Below, piece by piece: positions 9,341 through 18,414 of a stretch of 64,000 nucleotides of DNA. Under the pieces are notes generated by a model. That model saw only the letters and a program-made list of their open reading frames with translations, was not told the DNA's origin and searched no databases. Origin of the DNA: a bacterium. GTDB lineage: Bacteria; UBA8248. A program made the translations under genes and the position numbers. Every line of letters begins with the position of its first letter. Positions within the stretch are counted from its first letter, which is position 1. The DNA lies in NCBI GenBank assembly GCA_022828125.1, contig JAJEJD010000024.1, positions 124,001 through 188,000 on the forward strand, read 5' to 3'.

Positions 9341-10551
9341 ACGACTCGCGACCCCTCCTGGCCATCGGTCTCATGTCGGGAACCTCCGCCGATGGCGTGG
9401 ACGCCGCTCTGGTACGGATTCTCCCGGGGGAGCGCGCGCAAGTCGAAACCCTGGACTTTCACGCTGCTCCATATCCGAAAAGCCTGAGGGAGCGGATTCT
9501 GCTCGCCGGGGGCGAGGCGGGCGCCCCGACGGACGAGGTATGCTCCCTGCACCGGGAGGTGGGCGAAGCCTTCGCCTCGGCCGCTTTTGAGGTGGCGTCA
9601 CGCTCCGGCGCCCGGCTTGAAAAAATCGACTTCATCGGCAGCCACGGCCAGACGATCCGCCATCTGCCCGAAGGCATGGAGGGCGAGCACGGGCCGCTGC
9701 TCCCCTCCACCTTTCAGATAGGCGACCCCGCCTTCATCGCCCAGCGCACGGGGATCACCTGCGTCTCGGATTTCAGAGCGCGCGACGTGGCCGCCGGGGG
9801 CGCGGGCGCCCCCCTGACCCCCTGGGCGCACCGAATTCTCTTCGGCCGGGATAACGCCGCCTCCGCCTTCTTGAACCTGGGCGGCATCTCGAACGTCACC
9901 TATCTCCCACCCATGGGAGTAGAGGGTGTTTTCGGCTTCGATTGCGGACCCGCGAACATGACGCTCGACGCTCTGGCGGGGCGGATCACCAACGGGGAAA
10001 AAACCCATGATCAAGACGGCGCCCTGGCGGCGGCCGGCCGCGTATGCCCCGAAACACTGAGCGAGCTCCGCCGGCACCCCTATCTGAAACGAAAACCGCC
10101 CAAAAGCACGGGCAGAGAGATGTTCGGCGAGGCGTTCGTGGATGAAACCATAGAAGGCATCGTTTCGCGCGGAGGCGACTTGAAAGACGCCATCGCCACC
10201 CTCACCGCCTTTTCCGCTTCGTGCGTTGCGGATGCGATTCGGGATTTCTTTCCAACCGACCCACCACTCGCCGAGGTAGTGGCCGCAGGCGGCGGCACTC
10301 GCAACAAAACCCTCATGCGCGGCCTGCGCGGCGCCCTGGGCGATCTTCCCCTCGTCGAAAGCGACGCGCGGGGCGTCTCTCCGGACGCCGTCGAGGCGAT
10401 CTGTTTCGCCTTGCTGGCGTGGGGCACGCTCACCGGACAGAAAAACAACTTGCCGGGCGTCACCGGTGCGAAAGAAGCCGCATGCCTCGGGAACGTCACG
10501 CCGGGGCGGAATTTCGCCTCCCTGATGAGGTGTTTTTACAATTCCGCGTGA
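9337..10551 (+). CDS. anmK: Anhydro-N-acetylmuramic acid kinase
   Basis: AnmK converts 1,6-anhydro-MurNAc released by lytic transglycosylases to MurNAc-6-phosphate in the cytoplasm, using ATP. The 404-residue length fits the family. Visible motifs are GLMSGTSADGVDAAL (phosphate loop), FIGSHGQTIRHLP, TCVSDFRARDVAAGGAGAPL (with the catalytic Asp), NLGGISNVTYL, FDCGPANMTLDAL and VVAAGGGTRNKTLM. The ATG overlaps the slt stop. No murQ is visible; the next step towards GlcNAc-6-P would feed NagA, which is encoded 6 kb away. Confidence 0.96.
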   Translation: MNDSRPLLAIGLMSGTSADGVDAALVRILPGERAQVETLDFHAAPYPKSLRERILLAGGEAGAPTDEVCSLHREVGEAFASAAFEVASRSGARLEKIDFIGSHGQTIRHLPEGMEGEHGPLLPSTFQIGDPAFIAQRTGITCVSDFRARDVAAGGAGAPLTPWAHRILFGRDNAASAFLNLGGISNVTYLPPMGVEGVFGFDCGPANMTLDALAGRITNGEKTHDQDGALAAAGRVCPETLSELRRHPYLKRKPPKSTGREMFGEAFVDETIEGIVSRGGDLKDAIATLTAFSASCVADAIRDFFPTDPPLAEVVAAGGGTRNKTLMRGLRGALGDLPLVESDARGVSPDAVEAICFALLAWGTLTGQKNNLPGVTGAKEAACLGNVTPGRNFASLMRCFYNSA

Positions 10552-10579
10552 GACCGAATAAACACAAACGGCCCTGAAC

Positions 10580-11095
10580 GGGTTTGTTGAAAAATCCCTG
10601 TATGTGTCCCCTGGAAACCGCCGACGCCTTTTTCTTCACCCTGAGTAGCGGCCCCTCGACTTCGCTCGGGGCAGGCTCCACCGTTCCCCGACACCCTCAT
10701 CCTGAGTAGCGGCGGAGCCGCGTATCGAAGGACAATCGCGACCAATGCGGAAGCGATTGCTCCGCACGCCGGGAGAGCCTCCCATCCTTCGATACGGCGC
10801 TTGCGCGCCTACTCAGGATGAGGAGGAGGTTTCTCGCGGGTCGTCGGTGATCGAATCGGCAGTAGGGACAGGCCCCTGCGCCTGTCCTTAGAGGCGGTTC
10901 GGTTTTGATCGTCATTCCGGCGAATGCCGGAATCCAGGCGGACGGGAATGGAAGAAAAGCGGGAATGCGGCGATTCGGTGCGGGTGGCGGGATTCCCTGA
11001 ACCCCGGGTTCTCTCATCGGCTCTGGATTCCGGCATTCGCCGGAATGACGGCAGTGGTGAATTCCGAGCGAGGAGGGGTTTTTCAACAATCCCGG
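10580..11095 (+). repeat. Repeat island 1 with inverted ends
   Basis: This is the gene-free stretch between anmK and the next M20 gene. It opens with GGGTTTGTTGAAAAATCCC (from 10580) and closes with the reverse complement of nearly the same motif (GGGGTTTTTCAACAATCCC, ending about 11093). Inside are a CCTGAGTAG-type inverted repeat (arms 10698-10732 and 10785-10820), a TAGGGACAGG...CCTGTCCTTA palindrome (10863-10890), and a perfect 27-bp inverted pair of the common GTCATTCCGGCG...GAATCCAG repeat (10911-10937 and 11023-11049). No coding sequence is supported. Confidence 0.8.
10698..10820. repeat. CCTGAGTAG/TATCGAAGG inverted repeat pair, copy 1
   Basis: The left arm reads CATCCTGAGTAGCGGCGG and ends in CGTATCGAAGGA. 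The right arm is its imperfect reverse complement (TCCTTCGATAC...CTACTCAGGATG). A second pair of the same family is at 34659-34769, and a half copy precedes this one at about 10636-10680. Confidence 0.8.
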
Positions 11096-11142
11096 AATGC
11101 GGCATCATGCGCTCCCGGCACTCAATCATCAGGAGGTAAAAC

Positions 11143-12330
11143 GTGGATGCGGCCATCGAGGCGCAAGCCGTCTCACTCACCAAAGAGCTGATCGCGATTC
11201 CCAGTGAAAACCCCACGGGCGATGAGTTCGCCATGGCGGACAGGATGGAGGCCTTTTTCCGGGGCATCGGCCTCGAAGCGAAGCGCGAGCGCGTCGCCGA
11301 GAGGCGCGAGAACGTGACCGCGGAGATCACGGGCTCGGGAAGCGGCCCCGCCCTCGTCTTTCTCAATCACATGGATACCGTGCCGGCGGGCGAGGGGTGG
11401 TCTCGCGATCCGTTTCTCGCCGCCGAAGAAGACGAGAAGATATGGGGCCGGGGAAGCTGCGACATGAAGGGCGGCATCGCTGCGAGTCTCGCGGCCATGG
11501 AGAACCTTAAAATACGAATCGACGGCGGCGCAAAGGCGAAGGGAACGGTTCGCTGCTGCATGGTGGTGGATGAGGAAAGCGGCTGCATGACCGGCACAGA
11601 GGCGGCCATCGCGAGCGGACACATCAATGCCGATGATATCGTGATCTCCTGCGAACCGACCGAACTCGCCCTGGTGACGGCGCAAAAAGGCGCCATGTGG
11701 TTCGAACTCGTCTTCAGTGGAAAGAGCGCCCACGCCGCGGCGCCTCACATGGGCGCAGACGCGATTCACGCTGCATCCCACGCCGTGGTGGCCCTCCAGG
11801 AAACGGTGGCGCAACTACCCTACGAAGACCCCCTGCTGGGGCGATGCACCATGGTCACCAGCATCATCGAGGGAGGCCACAAGACCAACGTGGTCTCCGA
11901 GAGATGCGCGATGCAGATAGACTCGCGTTTCGTCCCACCCCTGCGGACGGGGGATATCCAGGAAATCATTCACGAAAAAGCCGCCCAAGCCTGCGACCGG
12001 GTGAGCGGGGTCGAATTCTCCCTGCGCGCCACCATTGCGGACCGTCCGCCCGTGACGGCGGACACCGACAGCGCCGGCGCGAGACTCATTTTCGAGACTT
12101 TGAAGGAAATCCTGGGCGCAGAGCCCAAGCCCGCGGGGGTGAGCTATTATTCGGACGCGGGCATGGCCGCGGCCCAAACCGGGAGCCGAAACTGCTTTCT
12201 CCTGGGGCCGGGAAACATCGAACAAGCCCACACGCCCGACGAGTTCATCGAAGTCGATTCGCTGAAAAAAGCCGCGCGCGTCTACGGCAGGCTGGTCGAA
12301 AAATTCATGCTCGACGAAAACGCGCCGTAA
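11143..12330 (+). CDS. M20 family metallopeptidase (ArgE/DapE-like deacylase)
   Basis: This 395-residue dinuclear-zinc hydrolase belongs to the ArgE/DapE/ACY1 group, which removes acyl or peptide groups from amino acids. Metal and catalytic motifs are present: NHMDTVPAGEGW, GRGSCDMKGGIAASLAAM, VVDEESGCMTG (general-base Glu), SCEPTELALVTAQKG and the dimerisation-domain His in FSGKSAHAAAPHMGADA. A late SYYSDAGMAAA and AHTPDEFIEVDSL complete the site. The start is GTG, six bases after AGGAGG. It is monocistronic. It shares only the family fold with the M20 genes at 5.9 and 48.7 kb, and its substrate is unknown. Confidence 0.88.
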   Translation: MDAAIEAQAVSLTKELIAIPSENPTGDEFAMADRMEAFFRGIGLEAKRERVAERRENVTAEITGSGSGPALVFLNHMDTVPAGEGWSRDPFLAAEEDEKIWGRGSCDMKGGIAASLAAMENLKIRIDGGAKAKGTVRCCMVVDEESGCMTGTEAAIASGHINADDIVISCEPTELALVTAQKGAMWFELVFSGKSAHAAAPHMGADAIHAASHAVVALQETVAQLPYEDPLLGRCTMVTSIIEGGHKTNVVSERCAMQIDSRFVPPLRTGDIQEIIHEKAAQACDRVSGVEFSLRATIADRPPVTADTDSAGARLIFETLKEILGAEPKPAGVSYYSDAGMAAAQTGSRNCFLLGPGNIEQAHTPDEFIEVDSLKKAARVYGRLVEKFMLDENAP

Positions 12331-12339
12331 ATATCGCCA

Positions 12340-14691
12340 TCACTCTTCGGTGCGCCTGTCCAGCGCCCGGAGCATCTCCATGATGCTGTCGAGCGCTTCC
12401 ACCGCGCCGAGTTCCTGAAAGATGAGGCGCGCCTCGGTCAAACATTCGCGCGAGGCCTCCCATTCGCTCCCCTCGAAATGCACCCGGCCCAGGCTCCCGA
12501 GCGCTACTCCCTGAGCGAGAGCGCTCCCTTGTTCGCGGTTGATCTCCAGAGCCGCCTCATACGCCTCGCGCGCTTCGGGCAAATCGCCCCGCGCGTAGTG
12601 AATGTTCCCCATGCCGCTCAGGTTCGCCGCCTCGCCTTTTCTGTTCTCGAGTCCGCGATTCAGCCGCAAGGCGTTCTCGTAATACCGGAGCGCGCGCGTG
12701 AATTGCTCCTGCGCCGCAAAGCACACCCCCATTTGAGAGTACACCAGCGCTTCACCCGCCTTGTCTTCGATTTTCTGGCAGAGGTTCAGCGCATCATCCA
12801 GGCTCACCTGCGCCGACTCGTACTCGCCCGTTTCCGTCAAGACGGAAGCCAGCGCGGTGTACGCCCGCGCCTCGTTGCGCCTGTCTCCTGACCTGTGGAA
12901 CAGGTGCGCCGCCTCGGAAAGATGCTCTCCGGCCTTTTCCTTGTCCCCCAGACGGCGGAACAACCGGCCGACACGCATGCGCAAGGTGGATAGTTGCTCA
13001 AGCCCGCCCTCCGGCCCGATGTAGGCGAGCGCCTTCTCGTAGGATTCCGCCGCCTTCTCGTCATCACCCTTTCGCTGGTAGAAATACCCCATGTTCCGGG
13101 AGACCACCGCCAGCACCGAAATATCCCGACCCGCCTCGCGGAATGCCTCGCGGGAATAGGAAATCGCAGGCTCCACCTTTTCCCTCAGATAAGAAGCCAC
13201 GGCCAGCGCGTTGAGAATGGGCGCGAGTCGACTCGCGCGCCGCAGCGATTCCTTGAGGTGTTCCGTCGCATCCTCAACGCGCCCCAGAATTATCTCGAGA
13301 ATGGCCAGGCGCAGATATTCTTCAGAAGCCGGCGACTGCCGGGTTCTCTCGCGTTGACCGAGGTCGATGCCGGCGGCGTTCACAACGCCCGGGGTCCAGG
13401 CGGGAAGCTCATGCTCCACGTTTTCCGCCAGGAGCAAATCTCCCGGACAAATATCCGCCACGAGTTCGCTTATCAATTCAGAGGGTGTGTTCGCCGGAGC
13501 CTCATGCGAGGCGGCGGGCGGCAACGCTGCGCCGGGAGCTGATTGCCCCGCATCGTCGTCTGCAGGGAAATCAAGTTCCTCGGCGTCTTCCGTCATCTCG
13601 GGTTCTTCGCCCAAGGCGGCGCCCTGCGAAAAAGGTCCATCGTCGACGCGTTCACGCTGAATGAGGGAAATGACGTCTACCTCGCCAACAGCCGCCTCGG
13701 CTTCTTCTTCCGGCTCCGGGGCCGAAGGCGCCCCCCTGGACTCAAGGGCTTGCGGATCGGGAGAAGCCTCATCGGGTTCAGCTTCCGCGAGAAGCAGAAC
13801 TTCGGGCTGAGACGACGGCTCATCTTCTCGCTCTTCGAGTCGAGGTTCCGGCGGCGATTCGTCCGCGGCTTCCGAAACCTCATCGTCCACCTCCACCCGG
13901 TTCTCAGGCGCGGGTCCCGCCGGAGCATCCGCCACGTCCTCGCCCTCGTGCGTGAGGCGGAGGACGTCTTCCTCTTCATCATCAGCAGCAGGCGCATCGT
14001 CACCGGAAACCGCGTCGTCGCGCACCTCGCTGACGGCGGGAATCCGCATGCGCAGGGGAGCGCCTGCGCCTTCGCTCGTTTCGGCAGTTCCTGGAACCTC
14101 TCCCTCATCGGCGAGGGTGCTTTCAGCCTCGAATTGCGGTTCGCGACGAGGTTCGACTCCCGCCGGTAACTCATCCGCCCCGCGAGGGGATTCTGCATCG
14201 AGGGGAGCGGACAATCCCTCCCACCAGGGAGCCTCCGACTCCGAGGCGGACTCTTCATCCGGGGGAAGCGCAGGCTTTTCGTCATCTTCCGAAAGGGCCT
14301 CTCCTTCTGTTTCCGGGGGAAGAACCCCACCTTCAGTAACAACCTCGCGGCCTTCCTGCTCGATGACCCGCATGCCTTCTTCCACGTCATCCAGAGATTC
14401 CGGGAAATCCCCGGCCGCCTCACGGACGCTTCCGCCTTGCGCCGCCCCTTGTTGGTCCTCTTGTTGTTGGTCCTCATCGACGTCCGGAATGAAATCGTCG
14501 ATGAAGCGCGAAGAAACATCCTCCCAGCCGGCAGGCGCGCTGCCCCCGGACCCGTCCTCCCAAACGCCGCTCCATTCAGGCGCCGAATCTCTTGCGCGCT
14601 TCAGGGCGCGGCGGCGCGTCCACAAAACGACGGGGATGCTCAAAAGGGCGAGCACGCCCACGGCGCCGAACACCGTCTTCCAGGTAGCCAT
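12340..14691 (-). CDS. Membrane-anchored TPR-repeat protein with acidic linker
   Basis: The protein has 783 residues from the ATG at 14691. A closely preceding ATG at 14700 overlaps the end of the upstream deacylase and is equally possible. An N-terminal membrane helix (VFGAVGVLALLSIPVVLW) is followed by basic residues. About 380 residues of Glu/Asp/Ala/Pro-rich low-complexity sequence come next, likely disordered. The last ~330 residues hold tandem tetratricopeptide repeats (for example GYFYQRKGDDEKAAESYEKA and ALVYSQMGVCFAAQEQFTRA). TPR arrays bind partner proteins; no catalytic motif is seen. It is the last gene of a four-gene minus-strand set, and its function is not recognised. Confidence 0.75.
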   Translation of the reverse strand: MATWKTVFGAVGVLALLSIPVVLWTRRRALKRARDSAPEWSGVWEDGSGGSAPAGWEDVSSRFIDDFIPDVDEDQQQEDQQGAAQGGSVREAAGDFPESLDDVEEGMRVIEQEGREVVTEGGVLPPETEGEALSEDDEKPALPPDEESASESEAPWWEGLSAPLDAESPRGADELPAGVEPRREPQFEAESTLADEGEVPGTAETSEGAGAPLRMRIPAVSEVRDDAVSGDDAPAADDEEEDVLRLTHEGEDVADAPAGPAPENRVEVDDEVSEAADESPPEPRLEEREDEPSSQPEVLLLAEAEPDEASPDPQALESRGAPSAPEPEEEAEAAVGEVDVISLIQRERVDDGPFSQGAALGEEPEMTEDAEELDFPADDDAGQSAPGAALPPAASHEAPANTPSELISELVADICPGDLLLAENVEHELPAWTPGVVNAAGIDLGQRERTRQSPASEEYLRLAILEIILGRVEDATEHLKESLRRASRLAPILNALAVASYLREKVEPAISYSREAFREAGRDISVLAVVSRNMGYFYQRKGDDEKAAESYEKALAYIGPEGGLEQLSTLRMRVGRLFRRLGDKEKAGEHLSEAAHLFHRSGDRRNEARAYTALASVLTETGEYESAQVSLDDALNLCQKIEDKAGEALVYSQMGVCFAAQEQFTRALRYYENALRLNRGLENRKGEAANLSGMGNIHYARGDLPEAREAYEAALEINREQGSALAQGVALGSLGRVHFEGSEWEASRECLTEARLIFQELGAVEALDSIMEMLRALDRRTEE

Positions 14692-14692
14692 T

Positions 14693-16303
14693 TCAAACAT
14701 TCGCCGTCTCCCGACGGATAAGTTTGCGCAGGGCGCGGCCGGGGCGCGCCCCGGTATGGCTCCCACCCTCAACGACGACCTCTCCGTTCACGAGAACCAT
14801 CTCGATTCCCGAGGGATATGCAATGGGGCGTTCATAGGTGCACTCATCGCGTATCTCGTCGGGGTCGAACAAAACGAGGTCGGCCTTCATCCCGGCCGCG
14901 AGTCGTCCCCGGTCCGCCATGCCCAGTCGCGCGCAGGGAGCGGAGGTCATCTTCCGGATCGCCTCGGCCATCGGGAAGAGCCCCTCGTCTCGCGCCAGCG
15001 CGCCCAGGACGAAGGGAAAGGTGCCGAAATTTCTCGGGTGCGGCCTGCCGGCGCCCAGGGGGGGCTCGTGCGATAGCGCGCCTGCGTCCGAACCCACCAT
15101 GACGTAGGGTTTCTCGAGAATGCGGCGCATGTTCCCGGGACTCATCATGAAAATGAGAATCTCGACGTTCATGCACTCCTCGATCAGCAAATCGAGCATC
15201 GCATCCACGGGGGCCGTATTCCGGGCATCGCCCAGGCGGGCGAGCGTGAGACCCTCGCAAGGCCGGTTCGCCTCCGTGAAGACGCGGCTGATCAGGATGT
15301 TCTCCCAATAGGAAGATTCGGGGTGCGCTCGTGTGATTTCGTCCCGAATCCTCGCCCTGGCCTCCGGGTTCGCGAGGCGCTCCACCTTCTCACCGAGGGC
15401 GCCATCATGCGCCCAATCGGGCAGCAGCGCGCTCAGGTGGGTGTTCGAGGCCGTATAGGGATAGCGATCGCAGGTCACGTCCTCGCCCCTCGCGCGCGCG
15501 CGTTCGATGCGGTCGAAGGCCTCGTCGAGCTTGTCCCAGTTCCGCTCGCCCGCCGTCTTCAAATGGCTGATCTGAAGCGGCAGCCCCGCCGATGCGGCAG
15601 CACTCATCACCTCGTCCATCGCCTCGAGCAGCGCGTCTCCCTCGCTGCGCATGTGGGTGGCCAGCAATCCCCCTCCCCGCGCCGAGACCCGGCAAAGGGC
15701 CGTGAGTTCGTCCTTGTCCGCGAAACAAGCCGGCGCATAGACCAGTCCGGTGGAGAGGCCGAAGGCCCCCTGCTCCATTCCCGCGGAGAGCATCCCTTCC
15801 ATCGCGGCGAGTTCCTCCGCGCGGGCCGGGCGCGCTTCGCCCCCCATCACGCTCGCGCGAATCGTGTTGTGGCCGACCAGATGGGCGTAGTTGATCGATA
15901 CGCCCACCTCGTCCACATGGTCGAGGTGCCCGCCAACGCTCTGAAACGGGAGTTCCAGGTCGAATTGCTCCCGATACCATTTCTTGCGCTCCTCGGCCTC
16001 GGCCCCGCGAATCGGCGAGGCGGCGTAGCCGCAGTTGCCTCCCACGTCGGTCGTCACCCCCTGGCGGACCTTCGCGTGCGCCTCGGGATTGATGAGGAGG
16101 TAATAATCCGAATGTCCGTGAATGTCGACGAACCCGGGACTCAGGGCCAGACCCCTCGCGTCGACCTCACGATGAGCGGAGCCGCTCACCTTGGGGCCGA
16201 CTTCCGCGATGGCGTCTCCGCGAACGGCGAGCGCGCCTTCATACGGGAGGTCGCCCAGACCATCGAATATCATGGCATGGTGAAATATGACGTCATACAT
16301 CAT
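14693..16303 (-). CDS. N-acyl-D-amino-acid deacylase family amidohydrolase
   Basis: This 536-residue zinc amidohydrolase belongs to the D-aminoacylase group, which releases D-amino acids from N-acylated forms. The metal-binding PGFVDIHGHSDYYLLINP motif (His62, His64) is followed by GVTTDVGGNCGYAASP, typical of this family. Later motifs include GLSTGLVYAP, LPLQISHLKTAGERNWD with a metal-ligand His, and VGSDAGALSHEP with the conserved Asp. The start is one of two tandem ATGs at 16303 or 16300. It lies 66 bases after nagA and overlaps or abuts the TPR gene. A role in clearing D-amino-acid material from the wall fits the neighbours but is inference. Confidence 0.88.
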   Translation of the reverse strand: MMYDVIFHHAMIFDGLGDLPYEGALAVRGDAIAEVGPKVSGSAHREVDARGLALSPGFVDIHGHSDYYLLINPEAHAKVRQGVTTDVGGNCGYAASPIRGAEAEERKKWYREQFDLELPFQSVGGHLDHVDEVGVSINYAHLVGHNTIRASVMGGEARPARAEELAAMEGMLSAGMEQGAFGLSTGLVYAPACFADKDELTALCRVSARGGGLLATHMRSEGDALLEAMDEVMSAAASAGLPLQISHLKTAGERNWDKLDEAFDRIERARARGEDVTCDRYPYTASNTHLSALLPDWAHDGALGEKVERLANPEARARIRDEITRAHPESSYWENILISRVFTEANRPCEGLTLARLGDARNTAPVDAMLDLLIEECMNVEILIFMMSPGNMRRILEKPYVMVGSDAGALSHEPPLGAGRPHPRNFGTFPFVLGALARDEGLFPMAEAIRKMTSAPCARLGMADRGRLAAGMKADLVLFDPDEIRDECTYERPIAYPSGIEMVLVNGEVVVEGGSHTGARPGRALRKLIRRETANV

Positions 16304-16369
16304 GGACTGCCCGGGGCGGATTCTGCTCGACCGTCGAGCATAGCAGGAAAGCGAATTATGGGCGAATCT

Positions 16370-17587
16370 TCATTCGTCTGCAATCGGCGGCGCGCCAGAC
16401 GCCCATTTCCCGTTTATCATCACGGCGATCGGCTCCAGGGAACCGGAATCGAGAATGCAAAGATCGGCGGGCAGGCCCGGGGCGAGACGGCCCCGGGCGG
16501 ATTCCAGGCCGAGCACGCGCGCGGGGTTTCGCGTGGCCGCCGCCAGGGCGCAAGCGGCGTCGAGCCCGCACCAATGCCTGAGCCGGGGGAGCATCCCCGA
16601 GAGCGCAAGGCGGCTGCCGGTCAAAACGCCCTCGCGCATCACCGCGTCTCCCGGCGTCTCGCCGCTCGTCTTATCCTCGGCGGCCCGGGGCCTCAAGCCT
16701 CCGTCGGCCACCAGGTCCGAGGTGAGCACCGTCCTCTCCCAGCCCCTGGCGCGAACGAATGACGCCAGCGATTGATGCGCCACGTGGACGCCGTCCGCAA
16801 TCAGGCCGGCGGAAAGCCTCGCGTCGTTCTGCACGTAATCCATCGGCGAGGCGCTCCTGTGCGCGGGCGTCTCCGGTTGGCCGTAGCGATTGAACGCATG
16901 GACCGCGAACGCGCCGCCCGCCTCCAGAAACGCCTCCACGCAAGCGGCCGAAGCCCGGGTGTGCCCCATGGCGGGGACGACGCCCTTTTCCGCCAGCCAG
17001 CTTGCGAAATCCGCCGCGCCCGCCACGCCCGGGGATAGCGTCACCATGGCCAGTCCAGGCGCGCCGCCCACGCCCCATCCCCCGGCGGCTTGGGCGATCG
17101 CCTCGACCTCTTCTTTCGAGGGAGGGCGGACGTGTTCTCGCGGATGCGCGCCCCTCATCTCCGGCTCCAGATACGGCCCTTCCAGGTGAACGCCCAGGAT
17201 GCGCGCCTCGGCGCAGGCTTCTTCCTGCTGAAGGGCCCACGCTTCGCCCACCGCGCGGGCCGCGTCGATCAACTCGTCGCGGGAAGCCGTGGTGAGTGTG
17301 GGCAGAAAAGCGGTCGTTCCGCGCCTCGCCAACTCCCGGGCGATACGCCGCACGCCGGCGGCGTCCGACGCGAGCAGCGCATCCGCGCCCAGGCCGTTCA
17401 CCTGAAGATCCACGAAGCCGGGGCACGCCAGCGCGCCCCCGAGGTCGAGCACCTCGTCCGCAGGGGCCGATGGGCAGGCGCCGCGCGGCCCCACATACGA
17501 CAAAACGCCCTCCTCGATAACGAGGAGGGCGTCCGATATTCTCTCGAGCGGCGTATGCGCCGTCACACCCGCGAGGCGCAGGGCCAT
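16370..17587 (-). CDS. nagA: N-acetylglucosamine-6-phosphate deacetylase
   Basis: NagA removes the acetyl group from GlcNAc-6-P, giving GlcN-6-P for wall recycling or catabolism. The 405-residue protein shows PGFVDLQVNGLGADA (the Gln-x-Asn form found in E. coli-type NagA), RGTTAFLPTLTTASRDEL, GVHLEGPYLEPEMRGAHP with the metal-ligand Glu, AMGHTRASAACVEAFLEAG, AVHAFNRYGQPE and VLTSDLVADGG with the catalytic Asp. It begins 9 bases after the unknown gene upstream. Codons about 19-27 form a perfect 11-bp hairpin followed by TTTTG, which is unusual within a coding region. Confidence 0.93.
   Translation of the reverse strand: MALRLAGVTAHTPLERISDALLVIEEGVLSYVGPRGACPSAPADEVLDLGGALACPGFVDLQVNGLGADALLASDAAGVRRIARELARRGTTAFLPTLTTASRDELIDAARAVGEAWALQQEEACAEARILGVHLEGPYLEPEMRGAHPREHVRPPSKEEVEAIAQAAGGWGVGGAPGLAMVTLSPGVAGAADFASWLAEKGVVPAMGHTRASAACVEAFLEAGGAFAVHAFNRYGQPETPAHRSASPMDYVQNDARLSAGLIADGVHVAHQSLASFVRARGWERTVLTSDLVADGGLRPRAAEDKTSGETPGDAVMREGVLTGSRLALSGMLPRLRHWCGLDAACALAAATRNPARVLGLESARGRLAPGLPADLCILDSGSLEPIAVMINGKWASGAPPIADE
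17502..17531 (-). terminator. Terminator-like hairpin inside the 5' end of nagA
   Basis: In the coding direction, CGCCCTCCTCG and CGAGGAGGGCG form a perfect 11-bp stem around TTAT and are followed by TTTTGT. It has the shape of an intrinsic terminator but lies within the frame (residues around DALLVIEEGVLSYV). It might attenuate transcription of nagA and the genes behind it. It may also be a chance result of codon choice. Confidence 0.4.
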
Positions 17588-17596
17588 GGCGCGGGC

Positions 17597-18202
17597 CTAC
17601 TTCTTCTTTGCGCTTTTTTTCAGTTCCGCGCGCACTTTCGCGTTCGCGTCGATGAGCGACTCGACGTTCTCTTTCGCCACCTCGTACAGGGAGGACTGCA
17701 GCCGATCGAGTATGACGCGGCCCGCCAGGGTGGTGACGCCCGGGACTTTGGGCGGCGCCTTCTTGCCGCTCGAGTCTTTGGCAATTTCCTCGATGTCCTT
17801 GAGGACGTCCCGGTCGTCGTAGAGTTCATTCTCCCCGTACTGATAGGTGAGCTTCACGTAGTCTCTTTCTTTCCTCTCCTGGTCGCGCGTCTCGCGGACG
17901 ATGTTCTCCATGTCGGCGGATACGGGCTTTTTGGCCGAGGCGTTGCTTTTCTCGATCTGCTTGAAATACTTGGCGTGATCGTATGACGCGGGCAACTCCT
18001 CACCCGGTATCTTCGAGCTGATCTCGAAGCGAATCGCCCTGTCCGTATCCACGAATTTCGGAGGGCCGATCTCGTAGGTGATGCCCTCGACGTTGAACCG
18101 ATCCCCCTTCTTGGGTTCGAACTCCTTTTGTAAATCTTTCGTTAAGCGGTTCAGCGTGACGGAAGCGGTTTCCACGAAAAGCTGCGCTTGAAGTGAAGAC
18201 AT
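17597..18202 (-). CDS. Conserved-looking protein of unknown function
   Basis: The protein has 201 residues from the ATG at 18202, which has GAGGAGA about ten bases upstream. The frame stays open further back, but the added N-terminus is Pro/Cys-rich and unconvincing. It is charged and soluble, without an export signal or membrane helix. The N-terminal half looks folded (QLFVETASVTLNRL, GDRFNVEGITYEIGPPKF); the middle is Lys/Glu-rich; the end is a basic helix (NAKVRAELKKSAKKK). I do not recognise a family. It is first in a minus-strand set with nagA and the deacylase, 9 bases from nagA. Confidence 0.65.
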   Translation of the reverse strand: MSSLQAQLFVETASVTLNRLTKDLQKEFEPKKGDRFNVEGITYEIGPPKFVDTDRAIRFEISSKIPGEELPASYDHAKYFKQIEKSNASAKKPVSADMENIVRETRDQERKERDYVKLTYQYGENELYDDRDVLKDIEEIAKDSSGKKAPPKVPGVTTLAGRVILDRLQSSLYEVAKENVESLIDANAKVRAELKKSAKKK

Positions 18203-18337
18203 TTTTTTCGATCTCCTCGGCTTCGAAGGACAAATCTGAGGGTGGAACATGCCCCAGCGTGGCGAATGCGTCAAGACCCCGGGGGGTGTTTCGAAGACCT
18301 GCCTGACCATACTGAAAGAACCGGTATTCTATTCAGC

Positions 18338-18355
18338 GAAGGAGGATATATGTGA
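18338..18355 (+). promoter_or_regulatory. Ribosome site followed by an AUG-UGA start-stop pair in the leader of the binding-protein gene
   Basis: GAAGGAGG (18338-18345) is followed after four bases by ATG and immediately by TGA (18350-18355), 60 bases before the real gene start, which has its own AAGGAG. A TATTCT that could act as a -10 lies just upstream (about 18325). Such minimal ORFs can stall ribosomes, but this one may be accidental. Confidence 0.3.
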
Positions 18356-18414
18356 TACGCTCGCGCTTTTCAAGTGCGCTTCATCTCCAAATCTTCGAAA
18401 AGGAGTGATTTCAG

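Noticed and set aside
15323-16762. 479-residue plus-strand ORF
   Set aside because: Antisense to the deacylase and nagA; no ribosome site and no motifs.
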